Part shown: positions 22,852-32,558 of the stretch, piece after piece
Layout of the letters: the number at the start of each line of letters is the position of its first letter
Position numbering within the stretch: position 1 is the stretch's first letter
NCBI GenBank assembly: GCA_002116315.1
Contig: KZ107841.1
Location: 1,051,798 to 1,115,797 of the forward strand
Direction: 5' to 3'
DNA: 64,000 nucleotides
DNA from: Epicoccum nigrum
Taxonomy: Eukaryota; Ascomycota; Dothideomycetes; Pleosporales; Didymellaceae
Made by a program: the position numbers and the translations under genes
The notes under the pieces: generated by a model
The model's database searches: none
The model's input: only the letters and a program-made list of their open reading frames with translations
What the model was told of the DNA's origin: nothing

Positions 22852-23843
22852 ATGTGGTGTTTCTTGCTGACGTACTATTCTCTTATGTGCATTGCGGCCG
22901 GATGTAGCACGGGGTATCCACAGCTGAGCCTGCCCTCGTACATGGTATGCTCAGCTGCATCACCTACATACATTTCTTGACTTTGGTCCTCACTTCCTCG
23001 CAGGATAGATGCTTTCTCACTGGAGGTTGCGGCGATTCTCCCGGGTGCCCTTGCCCACAAAACCTCAAAGGCTGGTGCCAACTGAGCAAAGATGGACCAA
23101 ACAGCTGGTTTAGCAGATGGGGTAACTGCGTACAAAACAGCTGTCCGGACGATGGTGACATCACGAGTGAGTACACTTCCATCACAGTGAACTCAGATGT
23201 GAAAATGACCAAAGTAGACTTCATGCTGCTTTTCACAGCGCAGTGTGATGGGTGTATCGGCGGGCCCTTGAATAATGAAACGGTGCCGTACCCTCTAGAC
23301 ATCTATACCCCGAAAAATACGCTTAAAAGCGCGGTGTTACCTTCCACCACAGCGACTTCGGTTGCCAGCCGGAGTGCAGCAGCTGATGTGGTGTCGACTG
23401 GAACAGCAGATTCAAGGCCTGCTAATGCGGCAAGCATTATCAATGACGGCAACGCGACCATTCTCGACGACAAAAGCGGACATTCCTCGCATAACACTGC
23501 TACCGTCACTCCGTTGCCTGCAGATCACGATAGTGCGAAGCCAGGATTGAATATAGCAGCAATCGTTGGGATAGCCAGTGGGGGCACAGTACTTCTAACT
23601 TTTGTTGTTGTACTTGTTGCCTTCATCTTGCGTCGTCGTAAGCGCAAGCAAGTACCAACCTCAACTCCGCCTGAAAGCCGCGAAATTCATACCAAGGCGG
23701 AGCTAGACGGGAATATGGTGGCGTACTATGACACTAAGTGCGGTGAAGGTGCCCACATCGATACATCTGTGCATGCTGAACTGGATGGCGGGAGTCTTGT
23801 CACAGAGCTTGCTGGCTATTTTGTGAGCTCGACGAAGAACTAA
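22852..23843 (+). CDS. Cysteine-rich single-pass surface protein with ELDG tail motifs (copy 1)
   Basis: Exons 22852-22944, 23004-23166 and 23215-23843; 294 residues. The leader MWCFLLTYYSLMCIAAG is signal-like. The ectodomain has closely spaced cysteines (DRCFLTGGCGDSPGCPCPQN, LKGWCQLS, GNCVQNSCPDD, TAQCDGC), then a Ser/Thr-rich stalk. One transmembrane helix (about residues 198-223, AAIVGIASGGTVLLTFVVVL) is followed by basic RRRKRKQ. The cytoplasmic tail carries AELDGN and AELDGG. Exon 1 is 93 nt and phase 0, exactly as in the paralogue at 24090, and the junctions are in equivalent places. Retaining intron 1 with the ATG at 22947 would give another hydrophobic leader in the same frame. Probably a plasma-membrane or wall sensor; inferred. 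Confidence 0.75.
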
Positions 23844-24089
23844 CGAGCTGTTTCACACTCACGGTTGTACAGGGTGGCGGGTGTTTGTCGTTCTGTTTTT
23901 GTTTACCTGTTCGCCCTATGAAGCTCAGTGTTTCACCTTCACTTACACGTGAAAAGTGATTTCAACGCTTGTGCTCCACTCAGACACCACCGGCACTTCT
24001 CCTCCAGCTTGACAACGACACTTCTTCGTCGTGCGTCGCTTTCCCATCAACGCCTTCGGTCATCTAACTCTCTACCACTCTTCAACGTC

Positions 24090-25118
24090 ATGCTGTTCGT
24101 ACTGCTCTTATTGGTCAATGCCGTGACAGCCATACGAACCTGTATTGAAGCGCCTAACAAGCTCGAACTTCCATCTTGCACCGTACGTATTAAGCATGTC
24201 TTAACCGGAGACTCACTGACACATCAAGGACACTTGCCTGGGTGGCGCCACAGATGTCCTTGACGGCGTCTGCGCAGATAATCTCAAAGGCATATGCCAG
24301 TTACAAGACACCGGTGTACCGGCATTCTTTCGCGTATTTGGGCAACGCCTTGCTGCCAACTGCGATAAAGTCGAGGACCGCAAGAGTAAGTTGAATGCAC
24401 AAACCCAACATGCCAAGTTGACGAACGCTAACAGACAGCAGAATTCATACAAATATTCCAGGAGCAGTGCGGTTACTCCGTAGACATGTCCGCCGATCAA
24501 ATCGCAGCGTTTGGCGATTGGAAGGTGTATCTCATGACATCGAGCAGCCCGGTCATCAGTACGAAAGCGGTCAGTACTGAACAGACAGATACACACGCCA
24601 GCACACTTGTTGGTGGCGCCACCGCTTACAGCTCGGATTCATCGACAAAACCATCTCAGACCAAGACAGAAGACTCCACAGTCGACGATGGCCATTCTGC
24701 AACCTCGCAGATCAGCAGTTCCGCACCGCCGTACAATTCCACTTTTGCAGCACCCACGGCTCACCTGCCATCGAAGCCAGGCCTCAGCCCGGCAGCGATT
24801 GCAGGTACATCTGTCGTCAGTATTCTCGTCATTTCCTCTATCATAGCTGCGGTGTTCTTCTTGTCCCGCCGTTTCCGGCACAGCCGCCATGGTCGAGCAG
24901 ACACACCGCCACCATATGTACCAGAGATGAATAAAGACATATACTTTCAAGGGAAGCCTGAACTCGACGCGCAATACTCGGAAGTCGGTACTCGCACGCC
25001 GGTGGGACACGCGGAGTTGGACGGCGCACCTCCCTTCACCTATGAGTTAGATGGCGCATCTCCCGTCACCCCAATGCGGGAGTCGGCGCATGTCAGTGCG
25101 AGTGAAAGCAGAGGTTGA
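24090..25118 (+). CDS. Cysteine-rich single-pass surface protein with ELDG tail motifs (copy 2)
   Basis: Exons 24090-24182, 24229-24385 and 24442-25118 (introns 46 and 56 nt); 308 residues. Signal peptide MLFVLLLLVNAVTA, then RTCIEAPNKLELPSCT|DTC, parallel to the paralogue's LSLPSYM|DRC. The shared core is DNLKG-(I/W)-CQL, two further cysteines, then a phase-1 junction into FIQIFQEQCGYS. The stalk is Ser/Thr-rich; the transmembrane helix is about residues 200-224 (SVVSILVISSIIAAVFFL) followed by SRRFRHSRHGR. The tail has KPELDA, HAELDGAPPFT and YELDGASPVT. The second acceptor is a tandem CAGCAG, so two forms differing by one residue are possible. Lies 246 bp after copy 1 in the same orientation, so a local duplication. 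Confidence 0.8.
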
Positions 25119-25840
25119 GGGAAAGTTCCAGGGTGTTGGCTACTTTGCGGTGTTTGTTGAGCCTCGTATGAAGTTACTTGGCAACGACTGGGTAAGGTCG
25201 ACTTCATCAGAGACCATCCTACATTAGCCTGCGCACAAGCTCGCGTGCCACCGAGGGAAGGAGTCGTGGTCGTGACAAATGTACAATTAGTCGGAGGAGT
25301 CATTAGGAAATCCACAATTGCAACAGCCTGACTGACGCGTGCGATCATGTGCGATCATGTGCTATCAAATGCGGTGGTGACGTCGCTGCAGGACCAAAGC
25401 TCGGCGCCAACGCGTCCTGAATCGCGTTTCCAGAATCCCATGTTGACGGCATCTACGGATCGGACGGATCCCCGGGTACCTGTACGTCTTCGTAGCATCC
25501 GGATGCGCCATTCTAAGTCTAGTATAGCATCATGCGATACTTGACGACGCATCCACATCTGAAATATTTCTTCCCTTGACACATTTCCAACAGAATTGTC
25601 TGAAATGGTCATTTGGGTGAAATAATGATGCTCTTCCTGTCTGACGTCACGTCAAGGTCCACTCGAACGCCAAATCCCTTAGCCCGGTCACATTTCCTGA
25701 TAACCAGCATTGGCACGCAGTCATTTGGCCTTTGGTAAATGCACTGACGGGTCTGTTATACAAAGCCGTCGCGCTATGATTTTGTCACGACAGTCTTCGT
25801 CCCTTCGTCCCTTATCAACAACCGACCACCACTAGTGACT
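25119..25840. promoter_or_regulatory. Upstream region of the PIN-like transporter gene
   Basis: 722 bp. A short direct repeat of GTGCGATCAT occurs twice near 25335-25360, and a GACGTCACGTCA-like CRE block lies near 25642-25655. No coding signal. Confidence 0.45.
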
Positions 25841-27319
25841 ATGAGTAGCGGTATTGTTCAACCTCTTCTGGGTGGCATCCAGGCTACGGTCTCGGTTATC
25901 CTTACCATTGGCTTCGGCGTAGCATTCTCCCAATTTGGCCTTCTCGACGCCGATGCGGCAAGCAAGATATCTAAGACCTCGGTGAAGGTACTGCTGCCGT
26001 GTCTCCTTATCAACAATCTTGGAAAACAGCTAAAGCCTGAGACGGCGTATGAATATGTACCTATCATCAGTACGTACCTTGCTTAGCCGATAGTTTGGAG
26101 CATGATACTAACCTTGAGACTAGTCTGGGCAATCATCTACAACGTTCTCTCGATCATCCTTGGTCGCGTGCTCTGCCGCATTTTCAACCTCCCACGCTGG
26201 ACAATTCCGGCTGTGGCATTCAACAACACTACGTCTCTTCCTCTTCTCCTCATCGAGTCACTAGAGACTACCGGTATTCTTACACCTTTAGTGGGCAAAG
26301 GCGAAGAGACGTCTGACGCTGTAACGCGTGCCCGCACCTACTTCCTGGTGTCTGCAGTCGTATCTCACGCTCTCACTTTCGGTCTTGGCGGCAGTGAGCT
26401 CAAGGGTGACGATGAAGACAGTCCGGATGACAACAAGAAGCAGAACAGTTATGATAGTGGTACCCCTCGCCAGCGCTACCGTGACGATCCCGAAGCGCAA
26501 GAAGAGGATGAGGACGAAGACGAGGACGATTCTGACTCAGCTCCGGAAACCTCCCTTCTGCCACATGCAGTGAACCATCATGTACATAGAGCGAACAAGA
26601 AAACCAACATCGCTGTCAACCGTTTCATGGAGAAGCTTCCGGGATTCTTCCAGCGAGCTATCCTAGCAGTCTACAACTTCATGACGCCTCCGCTGGTTGG
26701 TGCTTTTATTGGTGGAGTCATCGGCCTTGCACCTCCTCTGCACAGGCTCTTCTTCGCCGACAGCAACAAGGGCGGCTATTTCAATGCCTGGCTCACACAG
26801 AGTATCCAGAATGTGGGGCAGCTGTTCGTCACGCTGCAAGTCGTGGTTGTCGGTGTCAAGCTTGCCCAAGCACTCCGCAAGGAGAAACGCGGGGAAAACA
26901 CCGGAACTCTGAACTGGCTGCCTGTCACAATCGTTGTCGTAGTCAGGTATTTCATCTGGCCGGCGTAAGTCACATTGCTTCACTTGCTTCCATGACTCAG
27001 CTAATAGCCAACAGTATCAGTATTGCTCTGATCTATGCCATTGCTGCAAAGACGCAGTGGCTGCCAGAGAACCCCATGTTGTGGTTTGTCATGATGTTGA
27101 TGCCTGCTGGGCCTAGCGCGATGAAGGTCATGGTCCTCGCTGATGTCGCCGATGCAGAGCAGAAGGATAAGATGATCATCGCCAAATTTCTTGCCGTGAG
27201 TATCAACATATGTACTAGTATGGCAAATTGACTAACTCTGCTAGATCATCTATGCCGTATCGCCTCTGATGACATTGTCTGTTATTGGCGGCCTGCAGGC
27301 ATGTAACGCCGCTATGTAA
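25841..27319 (+). CDS. PIN-like membrane transporter (auxin efflux carrier family)
   Basis: Four exons: 25841-26069, 26124-26964, 27015-27195 and 27245-27319, with introns of 54, 50 and 49 nt; 441 residues. Family architecture is plain: five N-terminal hydrophobic helices (from TVSVILTIGFGVAFSQFGLL; conserved PAVAFNNTTSLPLLLIESL), a long acidic hydrophilic loop (DDPEAQEEDEDEDEDDSDS) and a C-terminal helix bundle (PPLVGAFIGGVIGLAPPL; MMLMPAGPSAMKVMVLADV). Fungal members are endoplasmic-reticulum or plasma-membrane proteins; substrate unknown. The start is the ATG at 25841, just downstream of an in-frame GTG that I do not use. The last exon codes only 24 residues (IIYAVSPLMTLSVIGGLQAC), the final helix. 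Confidence 0.93.
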
Positions 27320-28775
27320 GCGATCGTCACTTCAAAGCGGGTACAGAATTCGTTACCGCATGCGCATAAGAATGCGTTGTAATATCACCTCTATATCATC
27401 AACCGGGATGAGTTAGATAGATTCAAAAATACGTGTCAACAGATTATAATCTTTCCAACATAACGGATCACAACCTCTGCCTCAAATCAAAAATTTCATT
27501 GACCGACTGTTGCCCTATATACCTCACCAGACTCACCTCACTGTCATGAATTCAGAGCGATCTCCCTGTCCCGCACTCAAGCCAGCATACATAATGTACA
27601 ATGCCTTAATCTCGCCCCAGCACGAATCTCCTACACTCTCGTTGCCAGATACTCGTGCATTACAAGAAAGATAACACGATCAAGTTGACATCAGGAGGGA
27701 CCTTTTTCATGCTTGCTTTCGGCTTTTAGTCTCTTTTGAGTAGCATTAAGAAGGTGGGGTAATAAGTAACAGCCAAAGAGGCATTGATATCTTTAAACTT
27801 CTCGTTGAAGGGGGTTCAGAGGTGGGGATAACATGTGGATCTTGCTGTCCTATTCTGGAAGTTCCGGTAGTCAGTTCGTGATACTGCAACCACGAGTGGC
27901 ATTTGGCTAGTCACGTGAAACGTCATGGCATGCATTACCGCTACCCATCATTTCCAGCAAAGGACATGGTAATGGAGTAGGCATTTCGAAGCGACCCACT
28001 CGTGCCATGCCAAGACTTCAGACTCGCCTCCGCAAAGAGAAGCGTCAGTGAGTACGTTTTGTGCAAGTTGTTGATTCCAGATGAATGTGTAACAGATTGA
28101 TCGCGCGCAACATATCTAGGCAAGGGCTTTACATGTAGCCAATAAGATAGCGTCACAATCACAGACAGCAGATTGGCAAAGCTACATATGACATGGTGAA
28201 ATATACAAACCTTGAATAGATTGTTCGCGTTCGCGTAGGGTGGAGGACGGACAAGGGTCGGTAACGGGGACGTGACGGGACGGGGCGGGACGAGATGAGG
28301 ACGAGGGTCGGGGATAAATCGAGAGGTTGGGAATTGGGAAATTCGTGCTACCGAGATCGACCGTGTAGTGTACAGAAACCGAGTTACCGAGAGCGACCGC
28401 TTCGATGTCGACCGATCGACCGATGAAGGTGGACAGGACGCAAGACCGAACCGCATCGAGTAGGATATCGCTGGTACCGACTCGCCAAAGAAAGAATCCG
28501 AACCGACTTTTTCGACTGCGCATTGATTAATGTAGTGCATGGCCGCGAGCAAACTCGGCCACGACCAGGAGAAGACAGGGCCTCGACCGATTTTCCGCTA
28601 CTTGTTACCCAGGAAATAAAGCAACTCGGAGATAAAACATGCGCCAATACAAGTGATGGGACAAGGAAGCAGTCCACGACTGCTTGGGTGAAGCATGACG
28701 AATGCTAGCTCTACTCGGCAACGTCGAGATCTTCTTGTGCAGCAGGGGGAGGGGGAGTGTCGGCTGTAGTATTGA
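27320..28775. other. 1.46-kb intergenic region, no supported gene
   Basis: Convergent spacer between the transporter and the SR-protein gene. Several minus-strand frames of 60-200 codons (for example 28552-27941) have no domain and atypical composition. A GC-rich, strand-asymmetric patch rich in GGGACG/CGACCG (about 28210-28440) is the only notable composition change. Confidence 0.5.
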
Positions 28776-29633
28776 TCAGATATAGTCGTCGTTGGGGTGG
28801 TCGGAAATCATACCCTTGCGCTCTTCGACGGCGGGACGGGCCTCGCTCTCACGCCTCTCGTCACGGTCGCGTGGCTCGCGGTCGCCACGCTCGTCCTCGC
28901 GATCGCGGACATCCTTCATCTCGCGATCGCCATCAACGGGGCTCCTGGACCTGTCGCGGTCGCGGCGGTCGTAGTCGCGCTCGCGATCCTTGCGGGGAGA
29001 GGCGGCGCGGTCACGGCGAGGGGAGACGCTGCGGCGGCGCGGAGAACGGTCGCCGCGGGCCGGGACGCCACGGTCGTCGCCGCGAGAGCTGCGGTCGCCA
29101 CGGTCGCTGCGAGGGCGGTCGCGGCCAGAGTCGAAGCGCCACGAGGCCGAGGGAGGTGTGCGGGCCCACTGCCTGTCGTCAGCCGAGGCTCCTCTGCTAG
29201 CTGTCACGTCACATGTGCACTCATACCTCAATCTTCAAGAGATCATCGCGACCGATGCGCTTGTTGTGCATCTCGTGGTAGGCGTCATCGGCATCGCGAC
29301 GACTCTCGTACTCGACGAAGGCGAAGCTGCTGGCTTGTTAGAGCCTTGCGGGCGCGTCCAGGGAATGCGATACTCACAGGCGGGACGACGCCGAGCGCGG
29401 GGCGGGAATGTCGCAGCGGACCAGGCGGCCGTATCTGGAGGGGAGTCAGAGCCGAAGCGAAGCGAAGCGAATCGAAGCTGAGGGAGCATGCGGGGGCGGG
29501 CGAGCGAGATGGCAGGCGAGATGGACCCGTCCGGGTGCTGGACGTACCGTTCGAACTCGTAGGCGAGGTCGCGGGCGCGCGTGCCGTGGCCGAAGCCAGT
29601 CACGTAGAGGGTAGTGCCGCCTCCGCGAGACAT
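28776..29633 (-). CDS. SR-type RNA-binding protein, one RRM and an Arg/Ser/Asp-rich tail
   Basis: Four exons: 29633-29548, 29434-29378, 29326-29227 and 29168-28776 (introns 113, 51 and 58 nt); 211 residues. The single RRM shows RNP2 as TTLYVTGFG and RNP1 as LFAFVEYES; it spans about residues 6-80 and ends DLLKIEWARTPP. The tail is an RS/RD/RE domain with SPRRRSVSPRRD and long Arg-Asp-Glu runs. Similar to fission-yeast Srp1/Srp2-like splicing factors, so a nuclear role in splice-site choice is expected. The third exon's acceptor is a tandem CAGCAG, allowing one extra serine. The first intron contains GAAGC(G/A) pentamer repeats. Most of the long open frames on the opposite strand are shadows of its biased codons. 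Confidence 0.9.
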
Positions 29634-29902
29634 GGTGGTGCTGTGTTCAGTCTGAGATTGCGGGCGCAGTGCTGCAGGCGGACGCGCTGGATGAGACGGG
29701 CGGTGCGGTCGAGCGGGAGGGGAGGTGGTGGTGGTGGTGATGGTGATGGGAAGGCTAGGAGACCAACGGTCGTCAGCGCGCGGCGAAAGCCTTGACCTTG
29801 AGCGAACGGGACTAGCCGCTTGGCGACGACACGCGACAGGCGGGAGCGATGAGCGATCGAGCGTCACGTCACGTCAGTCGCGAACCGCCCATCTCCGCGC
29901 AC

Positions 29903-29932
<30 letters not shown>
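29903..29932. repeat. CTCAGG x5 tandem repeat
   Basis: Five exact head-to-tail copies of CTCAGG about 270 bp upstream of the SR-protein start codon. Confidence 0.85.
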
Positions 29933-29933
<1 letters not shown>

Positions 29934-30143
29934 GCATGGGATAGCTTTCGACAAGCACGAATCAAGTATAGAGATGGAGACAGAGGTAGAGACAGAGCAC
30001 TTGTGCCGTCTGTTATTTCTTGTCGCTGTTGGTTACCTATGTACTTTGAACTTGTCCCGTATCATCAAGCAGGCAACATCTGCGACAATGCATCCGCAGA
30101 CCAGACCAGGGTGAGCCGTTCACGGTCATCAAACCCTGAAGCT

Positions 30144-30168
30144 GCAGTGCAGTGCAGTGCAGTGCAGT
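30144..30168. repeat. GCAGT x5 tandem repeat
   Basis: Five exact copies of GCAGT in the middle of the divergent intergenic region. Confidence 0.85.
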
Positions 30169-30765
30169 GCGCGGGATGAGGGGCTAGTGCATCCATCGCT
30201 AATACTATCATATTACACTATACGTGTTGCTGCAACCGTTCAGCCAGCTTCTTCCCTGCCGTGTTCTGGAGAAGGCGCGCACACGTTCGAAATACGTTAG
30301 ATTGCGCTCTTGTACGACTGCAATTGTCTCTGCACGACATACCTCGGCTTGCTTACTTCGAAGCACTGCGGTGCAAGTAAACTTGCTGTACGATGGCTAG
30401 CTGTGACTATAACAGTACATTTCCTTGTGCTCCTATTGGCCGGACAGAACAATGACGCAGCCCCGCCATCGACTCGATAACGGCTCTGGCTCTGGGCTCT
30501 GGCTCCAGATTATTTTGACATTAGGCAGGCGCAACCACCGTCCAACCTTGACACGTCCCACACTCTGCCACATCGAATTGCGAAAGCTGTATATAGATTC
30601 GTCTACCTTGTAGAGCTTTCCTGGATATTCATAAACTCCAAGATAGGTCGCCAACGCCAGGAGTTCCGCCAGAAGGCGCAAGAGGACAAGCCGCGGCGTA
30701 AAGACAAGGCAGACAAGAGTCGCCCGAAAAATAGAAACAGAGGCCAGGCGGGAAGAGTACGCAAG

Positions 30766-32042
30766 ATGGGCAACGAGGAGTCCACCATGGTCGACCCTAA
30801 CAAACGGCCTTTTACCCTGAGCGCCCGATCCACAGACGCCCTCGCACAGCACATCAAAGATGGGAAAGCGAAGAAGATAGTCGTACTTGTAGGACAAATT
30901 GCGAGGCCAAAAAGAAAACAACATATGCTAATGCTACACAGACTGGCGCCGGCATCTCGACATCAGCAGGCATCCCAGACTTCCGCTCACCAGAGACTGG
31001 CCTGTACGCGAACCTCGAGCGCCTGAACCTCCCCCACCCCGAAGCAGTCTTCGAGCTGTCCTTCTTCCGCGAAAACCCACTGCCCTTCTACACACTTGCG
31101 CAGGAGCTGTACCCAGGGAAATACAGACCGACAATCACCCACTCGTTCATCAACCTGCTGCACCAGAAAGGCCTGTTGCTCAAGCTTTTTACTCAGAATA
31201 TCGACTGCTTGGAGCGCGAGGCCGGCGTGCCAGGCGACAAGATTATCGAAGCGCATGGCAGTTTCGCAGAGTACGCACCCAGCGCCTCCTCCTTACGACC
31301 CTACTGACCACCTGGCAGCCAAGCATGCATCGACTGCAAGAAGGCCTACCCCAAAGAGCAGATGCTCACGCACATCGAAAACAAGACCGTTCCACGCTGC
31401 ATCGACTCTTCATGTAACGGCCTGGTGAAGCCCAAGATCGTCTTCTTCGGCGAACAACTCCCGCGGGAATTCTTCGATAATATCGACCTTGTACAAAATT
31501 CTGACCTGTGCATCGTTCTTGGCACCTCGCTCTCTGTGCACCCGTTCGCCTCGCTGCCGCAACAAGTCGACGACGCCGTACCGCGGCTGCTCATCAATAT
31601 GGAACAGGTCGGCACCCTGGGGTCACGACCCGACGACGTGCTCATCTTGAAAGACTGTGATACTGGCGTCAAGGAGCTGGCGGCAGCGCTGGATTGGACC
31701 GAGGAGCTCGAGGAGCTCTGGGCTGCTACGAAGAAGGACGGACAGTTCGTCCCTGGACAGGTGGAGAAGGTCGAGAAGAGCAGAGATGAGTTGCTGCAAG
31801 ATGAAGTTGAGAAGCTCACGCAGGATATCGAGAAGACCCTCAAGCTTGGCAAAGACCAGCAGAAGTGGCTAGATGATGACATTTCTTCCGCGACGCACGA
31901 GGCTAAGGAGAGTTCTCCGCAACCAAGGGCCGACGCTGACTCGAGAATATTAGCGCCGCTGAAGAAAGGCAGCGACAGCGGGTTGGCTCATATTTTCCCC
32001 TTCCTGTCAAGTGATAAGAAAGGCGATGGGAGCAACCTATAG
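30766..32042 (+). CDS. HST2: NAD-dependent protein deacetylase, Hst2-type class I sirtuin
   Basis: Exons 30766-30888, 30942-31270 and 31319-32042 (introns 53 and 48 nt); 391 residues. It removes acetyl groups from histones or other proteins using NAD+. Complete sirtuin signatures: TGAGISTSAGIPDFRSP from residue 42, TQNID, the catalytic His146 in EAHGSF, the zinc ligands Cys154, Cys157, Cys178 and Cys183 (CIDC...CIDSSC), KPKIVFFGE, and GTSLSVHPFASLP. The first donor is GTAGGA, weaker than usual. After the catalytic core comes a charged helical extension (VEKVEKSRDELLQDEVEKL) and a C-terminal segment ending LSSDKKGDGSNL. Among sirtuins this matches the cytoplasmic/nuclear Hst2/SIRT2 group best; the symbol is by resemblance. 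Confidence 0.92.
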
Positions 32043-32558
32043 ACAACGGCGAATCCCCCCCCGGCGCAGATGTGGGCGTTGTGCGTATTCGAGTGGATAT
32101 ATTTCCAGTGTCGGTCCCGGTTCTAATGAATGATGAATTCACAATTCCAAACATACGACGTACCTCCGCTCAGCAGCATCAGACTCACTACACTGCAGAC
32201 AAAACGTGATTCAAGAGGGAATATAGTCCTTACCTGAAAGCAGACGATCTGTACCATTGTCTGGTACGATGTAGAATGGGAGACGCCGCCTGAGATTGGT
32301 CCACCTCAAATGGATATTGTGGTGTTCCGAGGGCCTGATTGGCTGTCGCCCAGATAGTTTCGGGCCCGAAACTCAACACCACCACTCTCTCGCGCCCGAA
32401 GACGACTGTCGATGCGACCGAGGAACCGAAACACGAAAACTCGGGGACAAGACACTGCAGATCAATGCATGACCACACAGATAAATATCGCACGATGAGT
32501 GCACTTAGCTGCAGCAAATCAGACGCCATCTAAGCATCACCTTCTCCTGGCAATCGCG
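32043..32558 (+). promoter_or_regulatory. Promoter region of the MFS transporter gene with a 16-bp perfect palindrome
   Basis: Intergenic 516 bp. GTTTCGGGCCCGAAAC (32357-32372) is a perfect palindrome about 190 bp upstream of the MFS start and contains inverted CGG triplets, the usual contact of Zn2Cys6 factors. A second GCCCGAAG lies about 20 bp further on. Binding is inferred. Confidence 0.5.

Larger units (their letters stand above)
29634..30765. promoter_or_regulatory. Divergent region between the SR-protein and sirtuin genes
   Basis: 1.13-kb head-to-head spacer with two clean tandem arrays (CTCAGG x5 at 29903-29932 and GCAGT x5 at 30144-30168). A short pyrimidine-rich leader precedes the sirtuin ATG. 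No gene supported. Confidence 0.55.

Noticed and set aside
27941..28552. 203-codon minus-strand frame
   Set aside because: Low protein-likeness, covers the GC-skewed patch, no motifs.
28797..29795. 332-codon plus-strand frame and several overlapping ones antisense to the SR-protein gene
   Set aside because: They mirror the Arg/Asp/Ser codon bias of the RS tail and cross its introns; no domain or start context.
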